This document shows, in pieces, positions 36,875 through 50,224 of a DNA stretch of 64,000 nucleotides. Below the pieces are notes generated by a model. The model had not been told where the DNA came from and made no database searches. It saw only the letters and a program-made list of their open reading frames with translations. This stretch comes from Posidonia oceanica (taxonomy: Eukaryota > Streptophyta > Magnoliopsida > Alismatales > Posidoniaceae): contig JAZBRS010000076.1 of the NCBI GenBank assembly GCA_037176725.1, positions 124,019,001-124,083,000 of the forward strand. Direction: 5' to 3'. Each line of letters begins with the position of its first letter. Position 1 is the first letter of the stretch. The translations under genes were made by a program, and so were the position numbers.

Positions 36875-37305
36875 TTGGCACCGTTTTGCGTGCCTGCTTC
36901 GCTTTGGCACTGTTTTGCGTGTCCGCTTTGCTTTCTTGCACCGTTTTGCATGCTGGTTTTGTTTCTCGCACCGTTTTGCGTGCCCACTTTCCTTTTGGCA
37001 CCGTTTCGCATGCCCACTCTTGTTTCTTGCACCGTTTTGCATGCTAGCTTTGCTTTTTTGTACCGTTTTGCATGCTGCTCTTGCTTCTTGCACCGTTTTG
37101 CGTGCTAGCTTTGCTTTTTTGCACCGTTTTGCGTGCTGTTCTTGTTTCTTGCACCGTTTTGCATGCTAGCTTTGCTTTTTCACACTGTTTTGCATGCCGC
37201 TCTGTCTTTTGCGCTGTTTTGCATGCTGATCTCGTTTTCTTGCACCGTTTCGCATGCCGCTTTCGTTTCTCGCATAGTTTTGCGTGTTTTACGCTGTTTT
37301 CTCTT
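36875..37305 (+). repeat. LTR-internal tandem repeat, about 30-bp unit, about 14 copies
   Basis: Units carry GCACCGTTTTGCGTGC or GCATGC variants at about 30-bp spacing. The other LTR has fewer copies (about eight), so copy number differs between LTRs. Confidence 0.85.
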
Positions 37306-39534
37306 GCATGTCGCCCGCATTGCTTGGTCTTACCGTCGTTTTGCTTTTTCGCTTGCATTTGCATATAGGGCAGTGATGCTTACTGCTTGGAGTTCTACGA
37401 GCCAGGTTTCGACCGGTTCGAAACAGAGACAGCGTTGCTGAGCACTTAGACAACACGTTTACTTTCCTGCATTGCCTCCCACCACTTAGAGCACACCTTT
37501 GAGCATTCATTCAGGCATTTATTGGCATTTAGGCATTCAAACCTGCATTCTCCTGCATATGCGAGCGTAAGCCTAGAAAGACCGATTCTCGGGCATGTCG
37601 GGGGTGCCTAACACCTTCCCCTCATGTAACAAGAGTCCTTGCCCGGTCTTTTGGCCCGCAATGAGCATATTGCCCTTATCCTAGGCATGAGTCATCTCAT
37701 TTGCATTCATTTGCATTTGTTTTCCTTTGCATTGCACCCTTTGCTAGGTTTTGCATGTTAATTCGCGTATTTCCCCCAGTTTTCCTTGTCTCCTGATAAT
37801 AGACATGGTGACGACTCTGAATTGTTTCATCTTCTTTTTATCAAATCTTTTCTCCTCTGTTTTAAGTGTTTCCGAGTTGAGCCCTCCTCCTCGGACATAG
37901 CCGCTTATAGTGAGCCTGATTTCGATCGGTGCACGCGAGCTTCTGGAAGTGTGCATGGACGATCTGAACACCGGGACTACAGTGAGACTTGCACTAATCA
38001 TTCCTAACCTCTTCCGGGTCTTGATAACGCTTGCTCCTATCATTCCTGGCGATCTGGTCTTGATAAGCCTTGCACTTATCAATCCTGACCTCTCCCTGGG
38101 TCTCGATAGGGCTTGCACCTATCATTCCTGGTGGTACGGTCACGATAAGGCTTGCACTTATCATTCCTGACCTCTTTCGGGTCTTGATCGGGTTTGCACC
38201 TATCATTCCTGGCGGTCCGGTCATGATAAGGCTTGCAGTTATCATTCCAGACCTCTTCCTAGTCTTGATAGGGCTTGCACCTATCATTCCAGGCGGTCCG
38301 GTCATGATAAGGACTGCACTTATCATTCTCGATCTCATATGGGCCTTGATATGGGTTGCACCTATCATTCCTGGCGGTCCGGTCTTGATAAGGCTTGCAC
38401 AATCCAATCTTGACCTCTTACGGGTCATCATAGGGCTTGCACCTATCATTCCTAGCGGTCCGGTCATGATAAGGCTTGCCCCTATCATTCCTGACCTCTC
38501 TCTTGTCCTTGATAGTGCTTGCATCTATCATTGTGGGCGGTCCGGTATTGATAAGGCTTGCACATACCATTCCTGACCTCTTCCGGGTCTCGATAGGGCT
38601 TGCGCCTATCAATCCTAGCCGTCCGGTAATGATAAGGCTTGCACTTATCATTTTTGACCTCTTCAGGTCTTGATAGAACTTGCACCTGCCATTCCTGGCG
38701 GTCTGGTCATGATAAGGCTTGCACTTATCATCCCTAACCTCTTCCGGGTCTTGATAGGGCTTGCACCTATCATTCCATGTGGTCCGGTCTCGACAAGGCT
38801 TGCACTTATCATTCCTGACCTCCTCCTGGTCTTGATAAGGCATGCACTTATCATTCCTGGCGGTCCAGACTTGATTTGGCTTGCACTTAACATTCCTGAC
38901 CTCTTTCGAGTCTTGATAGCGCTTGCACCTATCATTCCTGGCGGTTCGGTCTTGATAAAGCTTGCACTTATCATTCCAGACCTCTTCCAGGTCTTGATAG
39001 GGCTTGTACCTATCAAAACTAGCAGTTCGGTCATGATAAGGCTTGCACTTATCATTCCTAACCTCTTCCGTGTCTTGATTGGGCTTGTACCTATCTGTCC
39101 TGGCGGTCCGGTCTTGATAAGGCTTGCACTTGTCAATCCTGACCTCTTCCAGGTCTTGATAGGGCATGCACCTAACATTCCTAGCGGTCCGGTCTTGATA
39201 AGGCTAGCACTTATCATTACTGACCTCTTCCGGGTATTGATAGCACTTGCACCTATCATTCCTCACTGTCCGATCTTGATAAGGCTTGCACTTATCATTC
39301 TTGACCGCTTTCGGGTCTTGATAGGGGTTGCACCAATCATTCCTGGTGGTACGTTCATGATAAGGCTTGCACTTATCATTCCTGACCTCTTCCGAGTCTT
39401 GATATGGCTTGCACCTATCATTATTGGCGGTCCTGTCATGATAAGGCATGCACTTATCATCCCTGACCTCTTCCGGGACTTGATAGGGCACGCACGTATC
39501 ATTCGTAGTGGTCCGGTCTTGATAAGGCTTGCAC

Positions 39535-40831
39535 TTATTGTTCCTGACCTCTCCCTGGGTCTTGATTGGGCTTGCACCTATCATTCCAGGCGGTTCGGTC
39601 TAGATAAGGCTTGCACATATCATTCCTGACCTCTTCTGGATCTTGATAGGGCTTGCACCTATCTATCCTGGTGGTCCAGTCTTGGTAAGGCTTGCACTTA
39701 TCAATCCATACCTCTTCCGAGTCTTGATAGGGCATGCACCTATCTTTCAGGGCGGTTCGGTCATGATAAGGCTTGCACTTATCATTCCTGACCTCTCCTA
39801 GGCTCTTGATAGGGCTTGCACCTTTCATTCCTGGCGGTCCGATCTTGATAAGGCTTGCACTTATCATTCTTGACCTCTTCTGGGTCTTGGTTTGGGTTGC
39901 GCCTATCATTCCTGGTGGTCCGGTCTTGATCAGGCATGCTCGTATCATTCTTGACCTCTTCCTGGTCTTGATAGGGCTTGCACCTGTCATTCCTGGCCTT
40001 CTAGTCATGATAAGGCTTGCACTTATCATTCCTGACCTCTCCCTGGGTCCTGATAGTGCATGCACCTATCAATCTTGGCGGTCCGTTCATGATTAGGCTC
40101 ACACTTGTCATTCCATACCCCTTTTGGGTCTTGATAGGGCTTGCGCCTCTCATTCCTAGCTGTCTGGTCATGTTAAGGCTTGCACTTATCATTCCTGACC
40201 TCTTCCTGGTCATGATAGGGCTTGCACCTATCGTTCCTAGCAGTCTAGTCTTTATAAGGCTTGCACTTACCAGTCCTGACCTCTTCCGAGTCTTGATAGG
40301 GCATGCACCTATCATTCCTGGCGGTCCGGTCTTGATAAGACTTGCACTTATCATTCCTGATCTCTTCTGGGTCTTGGTTTGGGTTGCGCCTACCATTCCT
40401 GGCGGTCCGGTCTTGATCAGGCATGCTCGTATCATTCCAGACCTCTTCCTGGTCTTGATAGGGCTTGCACCTGTCATTCCTGTCCTTCCAGTCATGATAA
40501 GGCTTGCACTTATCATTCCTGACCTCTCCCTGGGTCCTGATAGTGCTTGCACCTATCAATCTTGGCGGTCTGTTCTTGATTAGGTTCACACTTGTCATTC
40601 CAGACCCCTTTTGGGTCTTGATAGGGCTTGTGCCTCTCATTCCTGGTTGTCTGGTCATGTTAAGGCTTGCACTTATCATTCTTGACCTCTTCCTGGTCAT
40701 GATAGGGCTTGCACCTATCGTTCCTAGCGGTCTAGTATTGATAAGGCTTGCACTTACCAGTCCTGACCTCTTCCGAGTCTTGATAGGGCATGCACCTATC
40801 ATTCCTGGCGGTCCGGTCTTGATAAGGCTTG
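39535..40831. repeat. 487-bp (six-monomer) local tandem repeat
   Basis: Variant series repeat at a shift of 487 bp: the unit around 40017 matches that around 40504, and a related copy lies upstream from about 39560. Members show clear substitutions, so this is older than the 9.4-kb duplication. The same 487-bp shift is seen at about 42590-43558. Confidence 0.7.
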
Positions 40832-43800
40832 CACTTATCATTCCGGACCTCTCCCTGGGTCTTGATTGGGCTTGTACCTATCATTCCTGGAGGTCCGGTC
40901 TAGATAAGGCTTGCACTTATCATTCATGACCTCTTCTGGATCTTGATAGGGCTTGCACCTATCAGTCTAGGTAGTTCGGTCTTGGTATGGCATGCACATA
41001 TCATTCCAAACCTCTTTCGAGTCTTACTAGGGCTTGCACCTATCATTCCTGGCGGTCCAGTCCTGATAAGGCTTGCACTTATCATTCCTGAGCTCTTCCG
41101 GGACTTGGTTTGGGTTGCGCCTATCATTCCTGGCGGTCCGTTCTTGATTAGGCTTGCTCTTATCATTCCTGACCTCTTCGGGTCTTGATAGGGCTTGCAC
41201 CTATCATTCAAGGTGGTCCGGTCATGATAAAGCTTGCACTTATCATTCCTAACCTCTCCCTAGGTCTTGATAACGCTTGCACCTATCAATCCTAGTGGTC
41301 CAGTCTTGATAAGGGTGGCACTTATCATTCTTGACCCCTTCCGGGTCGTGATAGGGCTCGGGCTTAACATTCCTGGCTGTCTGGTCATGATAAGGCTTGC
41401 ACTTATCAATCCTGACCTCTTCCGGGTCTTGATAGGGCATGTACTAATCATTCCTGGAGGGCCGGTCTTGATAAGGCTTGCACTTACCATTCCTGACCTC
41501 TTCCGGGTCTTGATAGGGCATGCTCCTATCATTCCTGGCGGTCTGGTCTTGATATAGCCTGCACTTAGCATTCCTGACCTCACCTTGGGTCAAAATAGGG
41601 CTTGCACCTATCATTCCTAGCGGTCCGGTCTTGATAAGACTTGCACTTACCATTCCTGACCTCTTCCGGATCTTGATAAGGCATGCACCTATCTGTCCTA
41701 GTGGTCCGGTCTTGGTAAGGCATGCACTTATCATTCCTGACCTCTTCCGAGTCTTGATAGGGCTTGCACCTATCATTCCTCGCGATCAGCTCTTGATAGG
41801 GCTTGCACCTATCAGCCCTAGTGGTCCAGTCTTGGTAAGGCTTGCACTTATCATTCCCGACCTCTTCCAACTTTTGATAGGGCTTGCACCTATCATTCCT
41901 GGCGGTCTGATCTAGATAAGCCGTGCACTGATCATTCCTAACCTCTTCTGGGTCTTGATAAGGCTTGCACGTATCATTCCGGTCAGTCCGGTCTTGATAG
42001 GGCTTGCACATATCATTCCTGACCTCTTCTAGGTCTTGATAGGGCTTGCACCTATCAATCTTGGCGGTCCGATCTTGATATGGCTACCATAGATCATTCT
42101 TGAGCTCTTCCGGGTCTTGATAGGGCTTGCAACAATCATTCCTCGTGGTCTGGTCATGATTAGGATTGCACTTATCATCCCTGACCTCTTCCTCATCTTG
42201 ATAGGGATTGCACCAATCATTCCTGGCGGTTGGGTCTTGATACGGCTTGCACTTATCATTCTTGACCTCTTCTGGGTCTGGATAGGGCTTGCACCCATCA
42301 TTCCAGGCGGTCCGGTCTTGATGAGGCTTGCACTTATCATTCCTGACATTTTCTTGGTCTTGATAGGGCTTGCACCTATCATTCCTGGCGGTCTGGTCTT
42401 GGTAAGGCTTCCACTTATCATTCCTGACCTCTTCCGGGTCTTGATAAGGCTTGCTCCTATCATTCCTGGCGGTCTTGTCATGATAAGCCTTGCACTTATC
42501 AGTCCTGACCTCTCCCTGGGTCTCGATAGGGCTTGCACCTATCATTCCTCACGGTCCGGTCTTGATAAGGCTTGCAATTATCATTCCTGACCCCTTCTTG
42601 GTCATGATTGGGCTTGCACCTATCATTCCTGACGGTCCGGTCTTGATAACGCTTGCACTTATCATTCTTGACCTCATCCTGGTCTTGATTGGGCTTGCAC
42701 CTTTCATTCCTGGCAGTGCGGTCTTGATAAGGCTTGCACTTATCATTCTTGACCTCATCTGGGCCTTGGCATGGGTTGCGCCAATCATTCCTGGCGGACC
42801 GGTCTTGATAGGGCTTGCACTTTCCATTCCTTAGCTCTTTCGGGTCATCATAGGGCTTGCACCTATCATTCCTGGTGGTCCGGTCTTGATAAGGCGTGCA
42901 CTTATCAATCCTGACCTCTCCCTTGTTCGTGATAGGGCTTGCACCTATCATTCTTGGCGGTCCGGTCCTGATAAGGCTTGCACTTATCAATCCTGACCTC
43001 TTCCTGGTCCCGATAGGGCTTGCGCCTATCATTCCTGGCAGTCCAGTCATGATAAGGCTTGCACATATCATTTCTAACCTCTTCCGGGTCTTGTTAGGGC
43101 TTGCACTACCATTCCTAGCGGTCTGGACACGATAAGGCTTGCAGTTATCATCCCTAACCTCTTCCTGTTCTTAATAGGGCTTGCGCCTATCATTCCTGGT
43201 GGTCCAGTCTTGATAAGGCTTGTACTCATCATTCCTGAGCTCTTCTGGGTCTTGATAGGGCAAGCACCTATTGTTCCTGGTGGTCCGGTATTGATTTGGC
43301 TTGCACTTAACATGCCTGACCTCTTCCGGGTCTTGATTGGGCTTGCACCTATCATTCCTGCTGGTCCGGTCTTGATAATGGCATGCAATTATCAATCCTG
43401 ACCTCTCCCTCGTTCGTGATAGGGCTTGCACCTATCATTCTTGGCGGTCCGGTCCTGATAAGGCTTGCACTTATCAATCCTGACCTCTTCCTGGTCCCGA
43501 TAGGGCTTGCGCCTATCATTCCTGGCAGTCCAGTCATGATAAGGCTTGCACATATCATTTCTGACCTCTTCCGGGTCTTGTTAGGGCTTGCACTACCATT
43601 CCTAGCGGTCTGGACATGATAAGGCTTGCAGTTATCATCCCTAACCTCTTCCTGTTCTAAATAGGGCTTGCGCCTATCATTCCTGGTGGTCTAGTCTTGA
43701 TAAGGCTTGTACTCATCATTCCTGAGCTCTTCTGGGTCTTGATAGGGCAAGCACCTATTGTTCCTGGTGGTTCGGTATTGATTTGGCTTGCACTTAACAT

Positions 43801-45315
43801 TCCTGACCTCTTCCGGGTCATGATAAGGCTTGCACCTATCATTCCTGGCGGTCCGGTCATGATAAGGCTTGAACTTATCATTCCTGACATCATCCTGGTC
43901 TTGAGAGGGCAAGCACCTATCATTCCTGGCGGTGCGGTCTTGATATGGCTTGCACTTATCATTCCTGACCTCTTCCGGGTCATGGTAGGCCTCGTACCTA
44001 TCACAACTGGCGGTCCAGTCAGGATAAGGCTTGCACTTATCATTCCTGACCTCTTCTGTGTCTTGATAGGGTTGCACCTATCAGTCCTTGAGGTCGAGTC
44101 TTGATAAGGCTTGCACTTTTCATTCCTGACCTCTTCTGGGTTTTGATAGGGCTTGCACCTGTCATTCCTAGTGGTCCGGTCATGATTTGGCATGCACTTA
44201 TCATTCCTAACCACTTCTGGGTCTTGATAGGGCATGCCCTGATCTTTCCTAGCGGTCCAATCTTGATTAGGCATGCACTTATCATTCCTGACCACTTCCG
44301 GGTCTTGATAGTGCTTGCTCCTATCATTCCTGGCTGTCCGATCTTGATAAGGCTTGCACTTATCATTCCTGACCTCATCCTGGTCTTGAGAGGGCTTGCA
44401 CCTTTCATTTCTAGCGGTGCGGTCTTGATATGGCTTGCACTTATCATTGCTGACCTTTTCTGTGTCTTGATAGGGTTGCACCTATCAGTCCTTGCGGTCC
44501 AGTCTTGATAAGGCTTGCACTTTTCATTCCTGACCTCTTCCGGGTTTTGATAGGACTTGCACCTATCATTCCTAGCAGTCCGGTCATCATTTGGCATGCA
44601 CTTTTCGTTTTTGACCTCTTTCGAGTCTTGATTGGGTTTGCACCAATCATTCCTGGTGGTCCGGTCTTGATAAGGCTTGCACTTACCATTCCTGACATCT
44701 TCTGGGTCTTGATACGGCATGCACCTATCATTCCTGGCGGTCCGGTCTTGATAAGTGCTGCACTTATCACTCCAGACCTCACGCAGGGTCATGATAGGGC
44801 TTGCACCTATCATTCCTGGCGGTCCGGTCTTGATAAGGCTTGCTCTTGTCATTCCTAACCTCTTCCGGATCTTGATAGGGCTTGCAGCTATCAGTCCTAG
44901 TGGTCAGGTCTTGGTAAGGCTTGCACTTATCATTCCTGACCTCCTCCGGGTCTTGATAAGGCTTGCTACAATGATTCCAGGCGGTCCTATCTTGATAAGC
45001 CATGCACTAATCATTCCTGACCTCTCCCAGGGTCTCGATAGGGCTTGCACCTATCATTCCTACCGGTCCAGTCTTGATAGGGCTTGCACTTATCATTCCT
45101 GACCTCTTCCTGGTCTTGATAGGGCTTGCACCAATCATTCCTGGTGGTCCGGTCTTGATAAGGCTTGCACTTATCATTCCAGACCACTTCCTGGTCTTGA
45201 TAGGGCTTGCACCGATCATTCCTAGCGATGCAGTCATGATAAGGCTTGCACTTATCATTCCTGACCTCATCCTGTTCTTGACATGGGTTGCGCCTATCAT
45301 TCCTGGCGGTCCAGT

Positions 45316-48300
45316 CTTGATAGGGCTTGCTTCCATTCCTGACCTCTTCTAGGTCTTCATAGGGCTTGCACCTATCATTCCTGGTGGTCCGGTCATGATA
45401 AGGCTTGCTCTTATCAATCCTGACCTCTCCGTTGTACTTGATAGGGCTTGCACTTATCATTCTTGGCGGTCCGGTCCTGATAAGGCTTGTACTTATCAAT
45501 CCTGACCTCTTCCAGGTCCTGGTAGGGCATGCGCTTATCATTCCTGGCGGTCCGTTCATGATAAGGCTTGCACATATCATTTCTGACCTCTTCCAGGTCT
45601 TGCTAGGGCTTGCACTACCATTCCGGGCGGTCTTGTCATGATTAGGCTTGCACATATCATCCCTAACCTCTTCCTGTTCTTGGTTGGGCTTGCACCTATC
45701 ATTCCTGCTGGTCCGGTCTTGATAAGGGCATGCAATCAACATTCCTGACCTCTTCCGGGTCTTGATAGGGCATGCACCTATCATTCCTAAGGGACCGCTA
45801 TTGATTTGGCATGCAAATAACATTCCTGACCACTTCCGAGTCATGATTGGGCTTGCACTAATCATTCCTGGCGGTCCGGTCTTGATTAGGCTTGCACTTA
45901 TCATTCCTGACCTCTTCCGGGTCTTGATAGGCCTCGTACCTCTCATTACTGGCGGTCCGGTCATGATAAGGCTTGCACTTATCATTACTGACCTCTTCTG
46001 TGTCAAGATAGGGTTTCACCTATCATTCCTTGCGGTCCAGTCATGATAAGGCTTGCACTTTTCATTCCTGACCTCTTCCGGGTTTTGATAGGGCTTGCAC
46101 CTATCATTCCTAGTGGTCCGGTCATGATTTGGCATGCACTTATCATTCCTGACCTCTTCTGGGTCTTGATAGGGCATGCCCCGATCTTTCCTAGCGGTCC
46201 AATCTTGATTAGGCATGCACTTATCATTCCTGACCTCTTCCGGGTCTTGATAGGGCTTGCTCCTATCATTCCTGGCTGTCCGATCTTGATAAGGCTTGTA
46301 CTTATCATTCCTGACCTCATCCTGATCTTGAGAGGGCTTGCACCTTTCATTTCTGGCGGTGCGGTCTTGATATGGCTTGCACTTATCATTGCTGACCTCT
46401 TTCGGGTCACAATAGGCCTCGTACCAATCATTACTGACGGTCTGGTCATGATAAGGCTTGCACTTATCATTCCTGACCTCTTCCGTGTCTTGATAGGGTT
46501 GCACCTATCAGTCCTTGCGGTCCAGTCTTGATAAGGCATGCACTTTTCATTCCTGACCTCTTCCGGCTTTTGATAGGGCTTGCACCTATCATTCCTAGCG
46601 GTCCGATCATGATTTGGCATGCACTTATCATTCTTGACCTCTTCTGGGTATTGATAGGGCGTGCCCCAATCTTTCCTAGCAGTCTAATCTTGATAAGGCT
46701 TGCACTTATCATTCCTGACCTCTTCTGAGTCTTGATAGGGCTTGTACCTATCATTCCAGGCTGTCCGATCTTGATAAGGCATGCACTTATCGTTCCTGAC
46801 CACTTCCGGGTCTTGATAGGGCTTGCACCAATCATTCCTGGTGGTACGTTCTTGATAAGGCTTGCACTTATCAGTCCTGACCTCTTCCTTATCTTGGTAA
46901 GGATTGCACCTATCATTCTTTGCGGTCCGATCTTGATAAGGCTTGCACTTATCAATCTTGACCTCTTCCTCGTCTTGATCGGGCTTGCAGCTATCATTCC
47001 TGGCAGTCCGGCCTTGATAAGGCTCGCACTTATCATTCCTAACCGCTTCTGGGTCTTGATAGGGCTGGCACCTATCATTCCTGGAGGTCCGGTCTTGATA
47101 AGGCTTGCACTTATCATTCCAATCCTCTCCATGGGTCTGGATAGGGCTTGCCCATATCATTCCTGGCGGACCGGTCTTGTTAAGGCTTTCACTTGTCATT
47201 CCCGACCTCTTCCGGGTCTTGATAGGGCTTGTGCCTATCATTCTGGGCGTTCCAATCTTGATAATGCATGCCCTTATCAATATTGACCTCCTCCGGGTCT
47301 TGATAGGGCTTGCACCTATCATTCCTGGCGGTTCGGTCTTGATTAGGCTTGCACATATCATTCCAGACCGCTCCGGGGTCTTGATAGGGCTTGCACCTAT
47401 CATTCCTGGCGGTCCGGTCTTTATTAGGCTTGCACTTATCATTCCATACCTCGTCCTAGTTTTGATAAGGCCTGCATCTATCATTCATGGCAGGCCGGTC
47501 TTGATAAGGCTCGCACTTATCATCCCTAACCTCTTTCTGGTCTTAAGAGGGCTTGCACCTATCATTCCGGGTGGTCCGGTCACGATATGGCCTGTACTTA
47601 TCATTCCAGACCACTTCTGGGTCTTGCTAGGGCTTGCACCTCTTGTTCATGGCAGTTCTGTCTTGATAAGGCTTACACTTATTAGTCCTGACCTCTTTCA
47701 GGTCAAGATAGGGCTTGCACATAACATTCCTAGCAGTCCGGTCTTGATAAGGCTTGCACTTATCATTCCTGACCTCCCCTGGGTCTTGATAGGGCTTGCA
47801 CCTCTCATTCCTAGCGGTCAGGTCATGATTAGGCTTGCACTTACCACTCCTGACCTCTTCCCGGTCTTGATAGGGTTTGCACCTATCTTTCCTGGCGGTC
47901 TGGTCTTGATAAGGCTTGCACTTTTCATTCCTGACCTCTTCCTGCTCATGATAGGGCTTGAACCAATCATTCCTGGCGGTCCGGTCTTGATAAGGCCTGC
48001 ATTTATCATTCCTGATCTCCTCCAGGTCTTGATAGGGCTTGCACCTATCTTTCCTGGCGGTTCGGTCTTGATAAGGTTAGCACTTATCATTCCGGACCTC
48101 TTCAAGGTCTTGATAGGGCTTGGACCATTCATTCCATGCGGTCTGGTCTTGATAAGGCTTGCACTTATCGTTCCAAACCTCTTCCGGGTCATGATAGGGC
48201 TTGCACCTATCATTCCTGGCAGTCCGGTCTTGATTAGGCTTGCACATATCATTCCTGACATCTTCTGGGTCTTGATAGGACTTGCACCTATCATTCCTAG

Positions 48301-48350
48301 CGGTCCGGTCATGATAAGGCTTGCACCTACATTCCTGTCCTCTTCCTGTT
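45316..48350. repeat. Inner 3,035-bp higher-order repeat, copy A (in 9.4-kb copy 1)
   Basis: Starts such as 45326, 46043 and 46467 reappear at 48361, 49078 and 49502, a shift of 3,035 bp. A distinctive short monomer (GGGCTTGCTTCCATTCC) marks the start. Confidence 0.85.
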
Positions 48351-50224
48351 CTTGATAGGGCTTGCTTCCATTCCTGACCTCTTCTAGGTCTTCATAGGGC
48401 TTGCACCTATCATTCCTGGTGGTCCGGTCATGATAAAGCTTGCACTTATCAATCCTGAAATCTCCGGTGTTATTGATAGGGCTTGCACTTATCATTCTTG
48501 GCGGTCCGGTCCTGATAAGGCTTGTACTTATCAATCCTGACCTCTTCCAGGTCCCGATAGGGCATGCGCTTATCATTCCTGGCGGTCCGTTCATGATAAG
48601 GCTTGCACATATCATTTCTGACCTCTTCCAGGTCGTGCTAGGGCTTGCACTACCATTCCTGGCGGTCTAGTCATGATTATGCTTGCACATATCATCCCTA
48701 ACCTCTTCCTGTTCTTGGTTGGGCTTCCACCTATCATTCCTGCTGCTCCGGTCTTGATAAGGGCATGCAATCAACATTCCTGACCTCTTCCGGGTCTTGA
48801 TAGGGCATGCACCTATCATTCCTAAGGGACCGCTATTGATTTGGCATGCACATAACATTCCTGACCACTTCCGAGTCATGATTGGGCTTGCACTAATCAT
48901 TCCTGGCGGTCCGGTCTTGATTAGGCTTGCACTTATCATTCCTGACCTCTTCTGGGTCTTGATAGGCCTCGTACCTCTCATTACTGGCGGTCCGGTCATG
49001 ATAAGGCTTGCACTTATCATTACTGACCTCTTCTGTGTCAAGATAGGGTTTCACCTATCATTCCTTGCGGTCCAGTCATGATAAGGCTTGCACTTTTCAT
49101 TCCTGACCTCTTCCAGGTTTTGATAGGGCTTGCACCTATCATTCCTAGTGGTCCGGTCATGATTTGGCATGCACTTATCATTCCTGACCTCTTCTGGGTC
49201 TTGATAGGGCATGCCCCGATCTTTCCTAGCGGTCCAATCTTGATTAGGCATGCACTTATCATTCCTGACCTCTTCCGGGTCTTGATAGGGCTTGCTCCTA
49301 TCATTCCTGGCTGTCCGATCTTGATAAGGCTTGTACTTATCATTCCTGACCTCATCCTGATCTTGAGAGGGCTTGCACCTTTCATTTCTGGCGGTGCGGT
49401 CTTGATATGGCTTGCACTTATCATTGCTGACCTCTTTCGGGTCACAATAGGCCTCGTACCAATCATTACTGACGGTCTGGTCATGATAAGGCTTGCACTT
49501 ATCATTCCTGACCTCTTCCGTGTCTTGATAGGGTTGCACCTATCAGTCCTTGCGGTCCAGTCTTGATAAGGCATGCACTTTTCATTCCTGACCTCTTCCG
49601 GGTTTTGATAGGGCTTGCACCTATCATTCCTAGCGGTCCGATCATGATTTGGCATGCACTTATCATTCTTGACCTCTTCTGGGTATTGATAGGGCGTGCC
49701 CCAATCTTTCCTAGCAGTCTAATCTTGATAAGGCTTGCACTTATCATTCCTGACCTCTTCCGAGTCTTGATAGGGCTTGTACCTATCATTCCAGGCTGTC
49801 CGATCTTGATAAGGCATGCACTTATCATTCCTGACCACTTCCGGGTCTTGATAGGGCTTGCACCAATCATTCCTGGTGGTACGTTCTTGATAAGGCTTGC
49901 ACTTATCAATCCTGACCTCTTCCTTATCTTGGTAAGGATTGCACCTATCATTCTTTGCGGTCCGGTCTTGATAAGGCTTGCACTTATCAATCTTGACCTC
50001 TTCCTCGTCTTGATCGGGCTTGCAGCTATCATTCCTGGCAGTCCGGTCTTGATAAGGCTCGCACTTATCATTCCTAACCGCTTCTGGGTCTTGATAGGGC
50101 TGGCACCTATCATTCATGGCGGTCCGGTCTTGATAAGGCTTGCACTTATCATTCCAATCCTCTCCATGGGTCTGGATAGGGCTTGCCCATATCATTCCTG
50201 GTGGACCGGTCTTGTTAAGGCTTT
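48351..50224. repeat. Inner 3,035-bp repeat, copy B truncated at the 9.4-kb junction
   Basis: It matches 45316-47189 closely and is cut off after 1.87 kb by the junction at 50224/50225. Confidence 0.85.

Larger units (their letters stand above)
31508..37981 (+). mobile_element. 3' portion of a related LTR retrotransposon, plus strand, 5' part missing
   Basis: It consists of a truncated ORF fragment, a repeat-rich 3' region, a polypurine tract and a 3' LTR homologous (inverted) to the LTR at 6259-12045. Its left side joins the T array mid-monomer at about 31508 with no LTR or PBS, so the 5' LTR, gag and pol are absent from this copy. Its LTR end is followed at once by the C array. It may be an insertion into the satellite truncated by illegitimate recombination, or a fragment linked to the array by its amplification history. 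Confidence 0.8.
34958..37981 (+). repeat. 3' LTR (about 3.02 kb) of the plus-strand element
   Basis: It begins TATTGACACC (the TG terminus apparently changed to TA) and ends GGGACTACA. It is homologous in inverted orientation to the LTR at 6259-12045 over the head, the TGCATT-rich region, the 30-bp repeats and the tail (ACACCTTCCCC block at about 37608), but lacks the roughly 2.7 kb middle segment. The C array starts directly at 37982. Confidence 0.85.
40832..50224. repeat. 9,393-bp block, copy 1
   Basis: Every monomer variant recurs at +9,393 bp (116 monomers minus 3 bp). By eye I found about eight single-base differences, for example near 41830, 43757, 45146, 45829, 46567, 47537, 47576 and 48729. 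The junction falls at CACTTATCATTCC, within half A. Confidence 0.95.

Noticed and set aside
36564..37441. Cysteine/phenylalanine-rich overlapping ORFs in the plus LTR
   Set aside because: They are translations of the 30-bp LTR minisatellite, occur in overlapping frames and have no domain.
37982..38001. PBS-like sequence after the plus LTR (GTGAGACTTGCAC versus GTGGCGACTCCGC)
   Set aside because: The similarity needs gaps, and the sequence aligns better to the satellite A half. The upstream polypurine tract makes this a 3' LTR.
47105..48355. Longest array ORF (about 416 codons), with a near-identical copy at 56498-57748
   Set aside because: Pure satellite translation. The 'duplicate gene' is just the 9,393-bp duplication.
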